This document shows positions 26,564 through 39,022 of a DNA stretch of 64,000 bases, one piece after another (positions within the stretch are counted from its first letter, which is position 1; every line of letters begins with the position of its first letter). The stretch is taken from the NCBI GenBank assembly GCA_020845495.1, contig JADLFM010000166.1:277434-341433 (forward strand), given 5' to 3'. The position numbers were made by a program, and so were the translations under genes. The notes beneath the pieces are model-generated. The model did no database searches, was not told the DNA's origin, and saw only the letters and a program-made list of their open reading frames with translations. This DNA is from Chloroflexota bacterium. Lineage in GTDB: Bacteria > Chloroflexota > UBA6077 > JACCZL01.

Positions 26564-27799
26564 TCACACTGAGGGCAGCGCGATTCCCAGGATCTCGGCC
26601 AGGGTCTGAAGCTCGCGACGCGCTGCCGAGAGCGGCCGGCCATCTCGGCGCGCTGCTTCGATAGCCTCGGCAAGGTCGCGCACGGCTTCGATAGCGGCGG
26701 GCGTGTTCAGGTCGTCGTCGAGGGCGGCCGTAAAGCGTGCCCGGAACGGGGTCGGGTCGAGCGGCTCGCCGGACGACGCATAGGCGCCGCCGCCGTCATA
26801 CACCGGATGGTTCATCCCGGCCGCCCGGCGGAGCGTCGCCACCAGATCCTCGGCTTCCAGCAGCGCGCGGGGGCTCCACTCCAGCACGTCGCGGTAGCGA
26901 GCACTGGAGAGATAGAGCCGGATCGCCTCTGGACTGTGCTCCTTGAGCAGGTCGTGCACGAAGACCATGTTTCCGAGCGACTTGCTCATCTTCTCGCCCT
27001 CCATCCGGAGCATCCCAACGTGCATCCAGACGCGGGCGAACGGCTTCTTACCGCTCCAGGCTTCAGATTGGGCGATCTCGCTCTCATGGTGCGGGTACAC
27101 CAGGTCGCCGCCGCCACCGTGGATGTCGATCTGCTCGCCGAGGTAGCGCATCGACATCGCAGAACACTCGATGTGCCAACCCGGGCGGCCCGGCCCCCAT
27201 GGGCTGACCCAGGTCGGTTCGCCGGGCTTCGCCGCCTGCCAGAGCAGGAAGTCAATGGGCGACTCTTTGCGCGGGTCGTCAGACGGGTCGCCGGTCTCGG
27301 TAAGCTTGACGGCCATCTCAGCCGGTGCAAGGCGGCTCAGCTTGCCGTAGTCTGGGTCACTCGCGACCCGGAAGTAGACGTTGCCATCGACCTCGTAGGC
27401 GTGGCCGCGTGCGATCAGCGTCTCGATGATCTCGACCATCATCGGGATCTCCTCGGTCGCACGGGGATACTTGATCGGCGGCCGAACGTTGAGCGCGTCG
27501 AGTGCTTCCTGGTGGATGCGGACGTAGCGGTTGCCAAGCTCATCCCAGCGCTCGCCGACCTCGCCGGCACGCCGAAGGATGTCGTTATCGATGTCGGTGA
27601 TGTTCTGGAAGTACCGAACTCGGTAGCCGAGGTAGCGGAGGTAGCGGCCGAGCACGTCGAAGGAGACGTAGCAGAACGCGTGGCCGAGATGGGTGGTGTC
27701 GTATGGCGTGACGCCACAGACGTACATCCGCACTTCGTCGCCGATCGGGCGAAACTCGTTGATCGTGCGTGACAACGTGTTGTAGAGCCGCAAGGCCAC
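26564..27799 (-). CDS. cysS: Cysteinyl-tRNA synthetase family ligase (CysS-like, short)
   Basis: The GTG at 27797-27799 is preferred because AAGGAG lies eight bases upstream; a longer frame starts at 27835. The product has 411 residues, shorter than the usual 450-490 for CysS. Class I motifs: the HIGH-type signature is H37-L-G-H40, the zinc Cys is C28 (MYVCGV), WHIECSAM and GDLVYPHHESEIAQSE form the rest of the zinc and cysteine pocket, and KMSKSLGN lies near 273. The N-terminus RLYNTLSR and the HGGG..PHHESEIAQ segment are CysS-like, whereas CGVTPYDTTHLGHA is close to the mycothiol ligase MshC. CysS is favoured because it would charge tRNA-Cys. The C-terminal anticodon-binding DALR part is minimal. 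Confidence 0.85.
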   Translation of the reverse strand: MALRLYNTLSRTINEFRPIGDEVRMYVCGVTPYDTTHLGHAFCYVSFDVLGRYLRYLGYRVRYFQNITDIDNDILRRAGEVGERWDELGNRYVRIHQEALDALNVRPPIKYPRATEEIPMMVEIIETLIARGHAYEVDGNVYFRVASDPDYGKLSRLAPAEMAVKLTETGDPSDDPRKESPIDFLLWQAAKPGEPTWVSPWGPGRPGWHIECSAMSMRYLGEQIDIHGGGGDLVYPHHESEIAQSEAWSGKKPFARVWMHVGMLRMEGEKMSKSLGNMVFVHDLLKEHSPEAIRLYLSSARYRDVLEWSPRALLEAEDLVATLRRAAGMNHPVYDGGGAYASSGEPLDPTPFRARFTAALDDDLNTPAAIEAVRDLAEAIEAARRDGRPLSAARRELQTLAEILGIALPSV

Positions 27800-27864
27800 G
27801 GGTTTCACTCCTTCTCGGACAGTGCCTCTGGGCATTGTAGGTCAGCCAGCCACCTGGTGTCGGA

Positions 27865-28296
27865 ATGGCAGCGGACCCTCGACCTCAGAACTCGGCGGCG
27901 ACTCCTCTGGGCCAGTCAGTTGGGCCGGAGCAACTGGCCGTGCTACGGTTCCAGGTGGAGACTACTTTGGAGGGGCTTGTGGACGGCATCGCGCACAATC
28001 AGAGCGAAGGGTCGGGGCCGCGCTTCGGCGCCCGGCCGACGTTCGGCATGGCTCGCGACCAGAGCCGCCGGATCGAGATCGCCTTCGCGCTGAAGCAGGG
28101 TGGCATGCTGACGGTCGTCGAAGAGTTGGATGACGCGGTCTCAGAAGAGGTCATCACCCAGTTCGGCGAGCAGTTGGCCCAGGACGTCGCGAAAGGCGCA
28201 CCGCGCACCTTTTCAGACGGCTGGCACAACAGCGGTCAGCGAGCCTGGGTCAACCTGGGCGACGTGGTGGCGTTCTCGCTTCGACCGGCCCGCTAG
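27865..28296 (+). CDS. Hypothetical protein
   Basis: A 143-residue frame from an ATG at 27865, divergent from the CysS-like gene. Its second half looks coding and conserved: RIEIAFALKQGGMLTVVEELDD, then an amphipathic helix, then AWVNLGDVVAFSLRP. A later start near 27955 (VETTLEGLVDG) would remove a low-complexity N-terminus. No signal peptide, membrane span or known motif is seen. It may be co-transcribed with the DUF6062 gene 21 bp downstream. Confidence 0.5.
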   Translation: MAADPRPQNSAATPLGQSVGPEQLAVLRFQVETTLEGLVDGIAHNQSEGSGPRFGARPTFGMARDQSRRIEIAFALKQGGMLTVVEELDDAVSEEVITQFGEQLAQDVAKGAPRTFSDGWHNSGQRAWVNLGDVVAFSLRPAR

Positions 28297-28317
28297 GTCG
28301 AGAGCACTCCGTACCTG

Positions 28318-29013
28318 ATGACGAGCCGTAAGCCTCGGCGCCACGCCGGCGAGCACGACCTTCTCGACGCCTTCGATCAGCCGGGCTGTCCAGTCTGCCG
28401 GCTGGCATCCGAGGCGGTCGACGCCTACATGACGTCCGTGTGTTACGAGCAGGTCAACGACCTCGATCTGCGCGAGCAGTTACGGCAGCGGGGCGGCTTC
28501 TGCCGCCCGCACGCCTACCGCTTCCTACGCCAGCCGCTCGGACAACTTGCCTCTGCCATCGTTTACCGCGACGTGCTCAATACCGCGCGCAAGCGGATCG
28601 CCGCAACAGTCAGCAAACGGTCCTCGCTCCTGTCGGGGCTGTTCGGGGGCCGGGCAGCGCGGCGAGACGAGCCACCGCGTACGCGCTGCCCGGGCTGTGA
28701 AGTCCAGTTCGAGGCCGAGGAGCGCCACCTCGGGACACTCACCGACCGGCTGACGCGTGACGACGTTCTGGAGCGGTATCAGCGGTCGGACGGGCTGTGC
28801 CTGCCTCACCTCGAACGAGCCCTCATCCGCGATAGTGACGGCTCGCGCCGACTGGCCGACGCGGCACTCGCGAGCCTTGAAGCGATGGTCGCAGACCTCG
28901 ACGAGTACATCCGCAAGCACGATTACCGCTTCCAGACGCCGGTTTGGGATGGCAACGAGGACGCGCCAGAGCGGGGCGTGCAGCGAGCTGTCGGGCAGCG
29001 CGCCGAGCCATAG
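28318..29013 (+). CDS. DUF6062-type protein with four paired Cys/His metal motifs
   Basis: 231 residues with an internal duplication. C24-x2-C27 (GCPVCRL) and C62-x2-H65 (GFCRPHA) form one putative zinc site. C124-x2-C127 (CPGCEVQF) and C161-x2-H164 (GLCLPHL) form the second. Helical segments separate the pairs and a basic patch (RKRIAATVSKRSS) lies between the halves. This is the layout of the DUF6062 family, whose function is not known. The zinc ligands are seen; the fold is inferred. It lies 21 bp after the preceding hypothetical gene. Confidence 0.75.
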   Translation: MTSRKPRRHAGEHDLLDAFDQPGCPVCRLASEAVDAYMTSVCYEQVNDLDLREQLRQRGGFCRPHAYRFLRQPLGQLASAIVYRDVLNTARKRIAATVSKRSSLLSGLFGGRAARRDEPPRTRCPGCEVQFEAEERHLGTLTDRLTRDDVLERYQRSDGLCLPHLERALIRDSDGSRRLADAALASLEAMVADLDEYIRKHDYRFQTPVWDGNEDAPERGVQRAVGQRAEP

Positions 29014-29100
29014 GACGGCGTCCACCGCCTGCGTACGCGTCCGCCGCTCCCGTTCACCACTCCAGTTGGCAGGGGCTGGCATGAGAGCGGAGCCGTCTGG

Positions 29101-29865
29101 CTAGCGAGCCGGCTCTTCCTGGATCGGTGCGGCTGTCGCCGGGCGGCGGTTATCGAGCAGGCTCAGCGCGGTGTAGATTGCGCCAAGCGCGACGACCGCC
29201 TGTGGAACCGGCCCCAGGATGATCGCCACGGTCGGGATTGTCAGCAACAGCGTCGTCCATCGGAGCGCCTCGGGGAGCCGCCGAACGGTCGGCATGATCA
29301 CTCGTGAGAGCTTGACGAAGCGTACTCGGCAGACCATCAGGAGCGACATCACGAGCGTCAGCGCGGCCAACGCGGGCCAGGGCCAGTCGCCGCTCAGATA
29401 CGCGAGGTACGCGAGCGCGGTCTGGATGCCCCCGGCCACCGTGATCGGCATACCCCTGAAGTCACGAACTGGCTCAGCGACGTTGAAGAGCGCCAGCCGC
29501 CAGGCGCCGCACAGGACGAAGACGAGCGAAACCAGCCCGACGACCACCCCGGACGCACCAACCTGGCTCTGGTAGGTCAGGAAGGCCGGCGTCACCCCGA
29601 ACGAGACGAGGTCAGCCAGCGAGTCGAGCTCCTTCCCGAAGGGGCTGCCATGGCCAGCCATCCGGGCCAGCGCTCCGTCAAAGAAGTCGAGCACCATCGC
29701 CAGGAAGATCAGGCTGACGGCGTGGTTCGGCCGCCCTTCCAGCGCCAGCAGCAAGCCTGCGAAGCCGCAGCCAAGATTCGTAAACGTCAGCAGGTGGGCA
29801 AGCACGCCGCCCCGCCGGGCGACCCGTCGCTTCCAACCTCGTCGCTCCATCCGCTTGCCTCGCAT
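29101..29865 (-). CDS. pssA: CDP-diacylglycerol-serine O-phosphatidyltransferase
   Basis: 254 residues and about eight hydrophobic spans. The CDP-alcohol phosphotransferase signature is complete: D60, D63-G64, A67-R68, G77, D81 and D85. The enzyme makes phosphatidylserine from CDP-diacylglycerol and serine in the membrane. It lies downstream of psd on the same strand, so the two enzymes that make phosphatidylethanolamine (or the archaetidyl-type equivalent) are linked. An in-frame ATG five codons later is an alternative start. Confidence 0.93.
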   Translation of the reverse strand: MRGKRMERRGWKRRVARRGGVLAHLLTFTNLGCGFAGLLLALEGRPNHAVSLIFLAMVLDFFDGALARMAGHGSPFGKELDSLADLVSFGVTPAFLTYQSQVGASGVVVGLVSLVFVLCGAWRLALFNVAEPVRDFRGMPITVAGGIQTALAYLAYLSGDWPWPALAALTLVMSLLMVCRVRFVKLSRVIMPTVRRLPEALRWTTLLLTIPTVAIILGPVPQAVVALGAIYTALSLLDNRRPATAAPIQEEPAR

Positions 29866-29946
29866 GTCCTCGCCGGCGGGTCAGGCGCCATCTCGAGCGC
29901 CGACCATCCCCTGCGTGCGGCCGTCTGTTTGACCGCTGCCCCTATG

Positions 29947-30627
29947 TTACCGCCAGCGCGCAAGGGGTGTCTCGCCCCCGACGACGTGTTGACCCGTCAC
30001 CACCAGCGGAGTGGCCGCGTCGAGTGGCACAACCAGGTCCGTTCGAGACCCGAAGGTAATCATGCCAAGTTTCTGCCCGGCCGCCACACGCTCGCCCTCA
30101 CCGACCCAGCCGACAATCCGTCGTGCGAGCAGGCCGGCAACCTGAACCACGAGCACTCGGCCACGCTCGGTCATCAGCCCGACCTCGCGCCGACGATTGC
30201 CATGCGAGCGTTCGAAGTGCATGGCAGGCGCAAATCCTGTCCCAAGCTCCCGCACCGCCTCCACCGTGCCCTCGACCGGGCTGCGGTTGACGTGGACGTC
30301 CAACAGCGAGAGGAAAATGCTGATTCGGTGGCTAGGGTGGCCAACGTACCAGGGTTCGTCGACCCGATCGACGCCAATGATGGTGCCGTCTGCTGGAGCG
30401 TACAGCAGCGCCGGGTCCGCCTCCAGGCGACGGACCGGGTCTCGGAAGAACGCCGCGATGCCTCCCGCCAGCGCGAGCGCGGCCAGTCCAGCCAGGCGTC
30501 GCCAGCGCCAGAGAGGGGCTGCGGCCAGGGCAAGCCCGAGCACATATGGCAGCCCTTCGCGGGCAGTACCAAGGGCCGGCGGATCGCTCGCTCGACAGGT
30601 GGGTCGGTACGACAAGAGCGGCATCAT
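29947..30627 (-). CDS. psd: Phosphatidylserine decarboxylase
   Basis: 226 residues, the size of the short soluble/monotopic Psd type. It decarboxylates phosphatidylserine to phosphatidylethanolamine using a pyruvoyl group made by self-cleavage. The cleavage site is F192-G193-S194-R, the variant common in short and archaetidylserine-type enzymes instead of LGST. SLLDVHVNRSP near 107-117 and HFERSHGNRR near 137-146 are conserved active-site segments. One or two N-terminal membrane spans are present. It starts 37 bp after the PBP stop and ends 81 bp before pssA, so PBP-psd-pssA is a likely operon. Confidence 0.93.
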   Translation of the reverse strand: MMPLLSYRPTCRASDPPALGTAREGLPYVLGLALAAAPLWRWRRLAGLAALALAGGIAAFFRDPVRRLEADPALLYAPADGTIIGVDRVDEPWYVGHPSHRISIFLSLLDVHVNRSPVEGTVEAVRELGTGFAPAMHFERSHGNRRREVGLMTERGRVLVVQVAGLLARRIVGWVGEGERVAAGQKLGMITFGSRTDLVVPLDAATPLVVTGQHVVGGETPLARWR

Positions 30628-30664
30628 GACCTCGGCGAAGTGTACACGGGGCGGGGAACGCCAC

Positions 30665-33379
30665 TCATCGGGGACGCGGCGTCGGTGCGACGTTCGTCGG
30701 GCGGACGGGGGCCGGCGAAGGGCGGCTGAGCGGTGGTGTCGGCGCGGTCCGCACTGGTGGTGTCGCTCCTGGCGGAGCTGGCGGGGGAACAGGTGGGACC
30801 ACTGGCTGCGCCGGTGCCGGCGTGGGGGCCGGGCCGAAGAGCGACGGCAGGCGTGGCGGGGTCAGGCCCGGCGACGGGGAGGGCTGTGGCGTCGGCGTTG
30901 GCTGCCCGACAGTCACCGGGCTGGTTTGCTGAATCGAGTTACCGAGGCTGTCGTAGATGGTCAGCCTGAGTGTGTAGCGGCCGGACGGGAACCCCTGAGT
31001 ATCCCAGACACCCAGCAGCGCGTGGTCGACGCCCTCCCGCCGTCCATCGGTGATTTTGGTCCAGACAGCCGGCGCCTCCCCGGCGCCGACCTCCAGATCC
31101 AGGTGGTGGAAATCGTCGAACATGGCCGAGCCGGTCACCTGGACGATTCCGCTCACCGGCACCTGAGTGCCGGGCGCGTCGATCTCGGCGACACGCACCC
31201 CCTGATAGACGTCGTCGCAGCGCTGGGTTGGTGGAGCAGGGAAGCCATTATGAGCGCCCCAGGCGGTGTACGGCTCGGGGAAGACCACGAACACCTTGCG
31301 CTCGCGGGCGTTCGCCGGCACGGCGTCGAAGGCAAGCTTGCCGTTCACCTTACAGACGTCGACGGCGCGGTGGAGGTCGTCTGGCCTGCTCGGCCGGTCG
31401 CTCGCCGCAAACAGTTCCGTCACCCGTTTGGGGCAGTCTGGCGTGGGGAGAAGCCCCGACAACTGGCAAACCTCTTGCTCGACCACGCCTTCCGGCCGCA
31501 CGAAGTCGCGCGGCGGCGACCCGGCGAGAGCAGCTTCCATGAACGCGTGCCAGATTTTGCCGGCGCCAGCCGCTCCGAGCACGTCGCGCATCGGGCTGCC
31601 GTCGCTGTTCCCCACCCACACTCCCGTCACCAGATCCGGGGTGTAGCCGATGACCCAGGAATCGCGAAAATCGTCAGTGCTGCCGGTCTTGGCAGCGGCC
31701 GGACGGGACAGCTTCAGCGGACTGTTCGGGCCGTACGTCTCGGCGCGCGCCGCGTTGTCGGAGAGGATGTTGGTGATGAGGTAGCTGAGGCCGGGGTCGA
31801 CGAGTTGGCGTGGCGGCAGCGCCTTCTGCTGATACAGGACATCGCCTCGACCATTCTTGATCTCCAAAATCGAGACCGGCTCGAAGAAGCGGGTGTGCGT
31901 CGCGCTGTCCTGGGTGCCGAGCGGCAGGCCGGTCTGCGCGCCATTGTTGGCGAACGCGGTGTAGGCAAACGTCAGGTCGAGGAGCGTGACCTCGCCACCC
32001 CCGAGCGTGACGGACAACCCGTAGCGGCTCGGGTCGCGCAGGCCGGTGATGCCGAGGCGATGGGCGGTCGAAAGCATCGCATCGATCCCGACTTCTTCGA
32101 GGACTTTGACGGCCGGCACGTTTAGCGAGTTGCCGAGCGCCTTGCGAATGGTGGTCGGGCCACGGAATTTCTGGTCGTAGTTGAGCGGAGTGTAGGTGCC
32201 GCCGAACGTCGTCGGGACGTCCATGACCAGCGTGGCCGGCGCGTAGTGCAGCTTGTCGAAGGCGGTCAGGTAGGTGAATGGCTTGAGCGTCGAACCGGGC
32301 TGACGGTCGGCCAGCGTGACGTTTACCTGGCCAGAGATCGCCTCGTCGTTGTAATCGACGCTGCCGACCATCGCCAGGATCTCGCCCGTGGCCGGGTCGA
32401 TCGCGACGAGTGCGGCATTGGTCGCGTTTCGCTCGCGAAGGTCGTCGATGCTCGACTTCGCGGTTTCCTCAGCGATCGTCTGGAGCCGCACGTCGAGCGA
32501 CGTCCGGATTTGAAGCCCCTCACGAAACAGCGTGTCGGCCGGGTAGCTCTTCTCGAGCACGGCCCGGATGAAGTCGACGAAGTGGGGCGCGACGACCTCG
32601 GCGCGGCGCTCGCGGGGTCGCAGCGCGATCGTCTTGGTGCGCGCAGTGTCGGCCTCGGCCTGACTGATGAGGTTGTGCTTCACCATCTGTTCGAGGACGT
32701 AGTCCTGGCGCTCGCGGGCCGCATCGGGGTGCAGATACGGGTCGTAGGCCGAGGGCGCCTGAGGCAGCCCGGCGATGAAGGTCAGTTGCGACAGGTCGAG
32801 GTCGCTCACCGAGATGCCGAAGTAGGTCTGCGCGGCAGCCTCGACACCGTAGGCCAGGTTTCCGTAGTAGACCTCGTTCAGGTACAGCTCGAGGATACGG
32901 TCCTTCGGGTAGCGGCGGCTGACCTCCCAGGCGAGGATGGCCTCTTTGATCTTGCGGTCTGGCGTTTGCTCGGGCGTCAGCAGGGTGTTCTTGACAAGCT
33001 GCTGGGTGATCGTGCTGGCGCCCGAGACGATCTCACGCCCGCGGAGGTTCTGATACAAGGCCCGCAGGATCGCTACGACGTCGAAGCCGGGGTGTTGGTA
33101 GAAGTTGGCGTCTTCGGCGGCGATCGTCGCATTGCGCAGCCCGACTGGGATCCTGGACAGCGGAACCACGGTGCGGCGGCCGCCGTTCGGGTCGTTGAAC
33201 TCACTCAGCACGACGCCGTTGCGATCGAGGATGCGCGCCGTCTGGAACACCCGTCGGCGGTCGAGCTGGGTGTAGTCGGGGAGATCTTGCACGTAATGGG
33301 CGTAGACACCGACGAGCCCGAGGAACGCCAGCGACGCCATGAACGCGACGATAAGGGTCGTCCACAGGAAGAAGCGCAT
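30665..33379 (-). CDS. Bifunctional class A penicillin-binding protein (PBP1A family)
   Basis: 904 residues. An N-terminal membrane anchor (residues 5-27) is followed by a GT51 glycosyltransferase with catalytic E89 in AAEDANFYQHPGFD. The transpeptidase has PGSTLKPF (Ser near 363), GNSLN and AAKTGSTDD (near 565), the three active-site motifs. It polymerises and cross-links peptidoglycan outside the membrane. A domain with several Cys follows (EVCQLSGLLPTPDCPKR), then a beta-rich module near 760-830, then a tail of about 75 residues made almost entirely of Pro, Ala, Thr and Ser. The tail is longer than usual and may thread through the wall. psd and pssA follow on the same strand. Confidence 0.94.
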   Translation of the reverse strand: MRFFLWTTLIVAFMASLAFLGLVGVYAHYVQDLPDYTQLDRRRVFQTARILDRNGVVLSEFNDPNGGRRTVVPLSRIPVGLRNATIAAEDANFYQHPGFDVVAILRALYQNLRGREIVSGASTITQQLVKNTLLTPEQTPDRKIKEAILAWEVSRRYPKDRILELYLNEVYYGNLAYGVEAAAQTYFGISVSDLDLSQLTFIAGLPQAPSAYDPYLHPDAARERQDYVLEQMVKHNLISQAEADTARTKTIALRPRERRAEVVAPHFVDFIRAVLEKSYPADTLFREGLQIRTSLDVRLQTIAEETAKSSIDDLRERNATNAALVAIDPATGEILAMVGSVDYNDEAISGQVNVTLADRQPGSTLKPFTYLTAFDKLHYAPATLVMDVPTTFGGTYTPLNYDQKFRGPTTIRKALGNSLNVPAVKVLEEVGIDAMLSTAHRLGITGLRDPSRYGLSVTLGGGEVTLLDLTFAYTAFANNGAQTGLPLGTQDSATHTRFFEPVSILEIKNGRGDVLYQQKALPPRQLVDPGLSYLITNILSDNAARAETYGPNSPLKLSRPAAAKTGSTDDFRDSWVIGYTPDLVTGVWVGNSDGSPMRDVLGAAGAGKIWHAFMEAALAGSPPRDFVRPEGVVEQEVCQLSGLLPTPDCPKRVTELFAASDRPSRPDDLHRAVDVCKVNGKLAFDAVPANARERKVFVVFPEPYTAWGAHNGFPAPPTQRCDDVYQGVRVAEIDAPGTQVPVSGIVQVTGSAMFDDFHHLDLEVGAGEAPAVWTKITDGRREGVDHALLGVWDTQGFPSGRYTLRLTIYDSLGNSIQQTSPVTVGQPTPTPQPSPSPGLTPPRLPSLFGPAPTPAPAQPVVPPVPPPAPPGATPPVRTAPTPPLSRPSPAPVRPTNVAPTPRPR

Positions 33380-33506
33380 GGAATCCGCGCCGGACGGTCG
33401 GGGCGCTGAAAGGCTGCGGGATTGTACCAGGATGTCTGCGCGCGGGCCCCTGTTTCGCGGTTACTTCCTGCCAGGCCTACCTGGGGAGACGGGCTCGCCA
33501 CGAGCC

Positions 33507-33542
33507 GACGAACGCCCCTCGGAGGTCCGAGGGGCGTTCGTC
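33507..33542 (-). terminator. Strong hairpin terminator after groEL
   Basis: A perfect 16-bp stem (33507-33522 with 33527-33542) closes on a 4-base AGGT loop, 46 bp after the groEL stop. There is no long T-run, but the stem is very stable and lies between the chaperone genes and the PBP gene on the same strand, where a stop of transcription is expected. Confidence 0.75.
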
Positions 33543-33587
33543 CAGATGCACGCGTAGCCAGGCGTTGGCCTGGCTGAGGCCGCGACC

Positions 33588-35228
<1,641 letters not shown>

Positions 35229-35379
35229 TCCGCTGTGTCTCCTCTCGTCGAAGTCTTCAGCAATCAGGTGTCAGTCTCGCCAGTCAGGTGGGCGACTCCA
35301 CGTGTGCACGCGCCCACTCCGTTCGACGACTGAGAACTGACGGCTGACAACTCGCTCTCTACCCGGTGCCGTTCGCGTT

Positions 35380-35685
35380 CTACCTGGTGCCGTTCTCGAT
35401 GACTGCCAGCACGTCGCGCTCGCTGAGGATCAACAGATCCTCGTTGTCGAGCTTGAACTCGGTGCCGCTGTACTTGGCAAACAGGACCACATCGCCGACC
35501 GTCAGGCCGAGGTCGACGCGCTTGCCGTTGTCGAGCAGCCGCCCTGGGCCGACAGACAGAACTTCGCCCTGCTGTGGGCGCTCGGTTGCCGTATCCGGGA
35601 GCACGAGGCCGCTCTTGGTCGTCTCCTCGCGACTCTTCGGCCGGACGACCACGCGGTCGCCCATCGGCTTCAACGTCCAGGCCAT
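35380..35685 (-). CDS. groS: Co-chaperonin GroES
   Basis: The ATG at 35685 follows GGAGGAG and gives 101 residues, the normal length; a six-codon longer frame lacks support. LKPMGDRVVVRP begins the beta-barrel, VLPDTATERPQQGEVLSVGPG is the mobile-loop and dome region, and VGDVVLFAKYSGTEFKL is conserved. It caps the GroEL chamber. It follows dnaK on the same strand after 148 bp with no CIRCE of its own. Confidence 0.97.
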   Translation of the reverse strand: MAWTLKPMGDRVVVRPKSREETTKSGLVLPDTATERPQQGEVLSVGPGRLLDNGKRVDLGLTVGDVVLFAKYSGTEFKLDNEDLLILSERDVLAVIENGTR

Positions 35686-35742
35686 TCCCTGACTCCTCCT
35701 CACCGTGGTGTATCACCAGTTCTCAGCGTTCGATCGTCAGCG

Positions 35743-35818
35743 ATCAGCCGTCAGTTATCGGGTATGGGACCGAACGCCGGCCACGGCGCCTCGGCCCACC
35801 TGGCCACTGACGGCTGAT
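35743..35818. repeat. 13-bp inverted repeat between dnaK and groES, with a third copy before groEL
   Basis: ATCAGCCGTCAGT at 35743-35755 and its exact complement ACTGACGGCTGAT at 35806-35818 frame a 50-bp loop. A 12-bp copy, ACTGACGGCTGA, recurs at 35336-35347 in the groES-groEL spacer. The repeat family could form RNA stems in the polycistronic message or be a dispersed intergenic repeat. Confidence 0.7.
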
Positions 35819-35833
35819 ACCTGCCACCTCGTC

Positions 35834-37774
<1,941 letters not shown>

Positions 37775-37867
37775 AATGGATGTTGCCTCCCTGGTGCCGT
37801 GAACATGCATCCCACGGCGCAACGAACACACGATGATGACGAGCGCAGCACCGCGGCTGCCTATCGT

Positions 37868-38497
37868 CTAGGAGCGATACCGCCCCTCCTCGGGTGTGCC
37901 GGTCTGCTGGCCGGAACTTGCCCCCGGCGGTCGGCGCTGGCCCCGAGCCACCACCACCTGCGCCGGCCGAAGCACCCGCTCGCGCAGCCGGTAGCCGGGC
38001 CGATAGACGCCCGCGATCTGGCCTTCGTCGTACACGGGATGCTCCTCGTAGGCGACTGCCTCATGGACGTACGGATCGAAGGCTTCACCCTCGCCGCCGA
38101 CGCGCTCCAGCCCCTCAGACTGGAGGATCTGGGTGAGCTTCTGGCCGATCAACTCGACACCTTGCACCCAGCCATTGTCAGCAAGGTCGGCAGGGGTGTT
38201 CTGAAGCGCTCGCTCGAGGTCATCGAGCACCGGCAGGAGCCGGGTGAGCAGCGCGGCGTTGGCGTCGCGGATCTTCTGATCGAGCTCCTGCTGGGTACGA
38301 CGCTTGTAGTTGACGAAGTCGGCCTGGGAGCGCTGGGCGAGGTCGAGGTACGCCTCAGCCTTGCGGCGCTGCTCGTCGGCATCGGAGCGCGCCGCGTCGA
38401 GCTGAGCCTCACGAGACGGCGTCTCCCCGCTCCCCGACGACGGCGCCTGATCCGCCGCACCGGGGTCCGGGCCGCGCGTGTCTTCAGGATTGCTCAT
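37868..38497 (-). CDS. grpE: Nucleotide exchange factor GrpE
   Basis: The ATG at 38497 follows GGAGGT; an ATG seven codons earlier is the alternative. 209 residues. A disordered Pro/Ser-rich N-terminus precedes the long coiled coil (RKAEAYLDLAQRSQADFVNYKRR). The beta domain signature is AVAYEEHPVYDEGQIAGVYRPGYRL near 160-185. It releases ADP from DnaK. It is the first gene of the chaperone block and lies 256 bp downstream of the CIRCE element. Confidence 0.96.
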   Translation of the reverse strand: MSNPEDTRGPDPGAADQAPSSGSGETPSREAQLDAARSDADEQRRKAEAYLDLAQRSQADFVNYKRRTQQELDQKIRDANAALLTRLLPVLDDLERALQNTPADLADNGWVQGVELIGQKLTQILQSEGLERVGGEGEAFDPYVHEAVAYEEHPVYDEGQIAGVYRPGYRLRERVLRPAQVVVARGQRRPPGASSGQQTGTPEEGRYRS

Positions 38498-39013
38498 GGC
38501 ACCTCCGCCCCCCGCCAACAGCCCAATCAGTCATACGACTGGCTCGGTCGTGTCCGGTTCCCTGACCGGCACAGGCTTCGCCCGACGGGGAGATTTACCG
38601 TGGTATTGACGCGCTGGCGGGCAGAGGGGGCGTCCACTCCACCGAGGACACCGCCTGCCCGTGCTCCCGCTGCCATCGTGCAGCGAGGCCAGCGTGTTCG
38701 TGGTCTGCTGTAGTTGTATCGGCGCCGCCGTAAGAGGCCCGTATGACGCGTGTTAGCACTTCATTAGATTGAGTGCTAACCTGACAATCACGCGCTCAAA
38801 GCATGCGGATGTGGGGGCGGCAGCGAGTGCCGGGCAGCGACGGGTGCGAGGGCAGTGCGGGACAGCGGCCCAAGAGTACTCGGTCCGCCTTCCGCGCGGG
38901 CCCCAGCATCTGGCATTCCGCGCGCCAGGGAGGACGTATGCTCCTGGGCTCGCGCAGGCGGTGGGCGTGCTGGTGCCGCCCGCGCGTCTACAGCGTCACT
39001 CTACAGCGTCACT
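38498..39013. other. Intergenic stretch upstream of grpE
   Basis: No gene is supported here. It holds the CIRCE element (38753-38779), a TTGTCA -35-like box on the minus strand at 38780-38785 with TAATGA about 15 bp further on, a long untranslated leader before grpE, and the 13-bp tandem repeats that run into the neighbouring permease gene. Confidence 0.6.
38753..38779 (-). promoter_or_regulatory. CIRCE operator (HrcA binding site)
   Basis: TTAGCACTT, nine bases, GAGTGCTAA. This matches the CIRCE consensus (TTAGCACTC-N9-GAGTGCTAA) in 17 of 18 arm positions; only the last base of the left arm differs. HrcA bound here represses the grpE-dnaK-groES-groEL genes at normal temperature. hrcA itself is not in the window. 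Confidence 0.95.
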
Positions 39014-39022
39014 CTACAGCGT
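38987..39022. repeat. 13-bp tandem repeat, about 2.8 copies, containing a stop codon
   Basis: TCTACAGCGTCAC at 38987-38999 and 39000-39012, with a partial third copy to 39022. The minus-strand TAG stop of the permease gene (39014-39016) lies inside the third copy. Confidence 0.9.

Noticed and set aside
30197..32125. 642-codon plus-strand frame over the psd and PBP genes
   Set aside because: Shadow of two well-supported minus-strand genes; composition is unlike any protein family.
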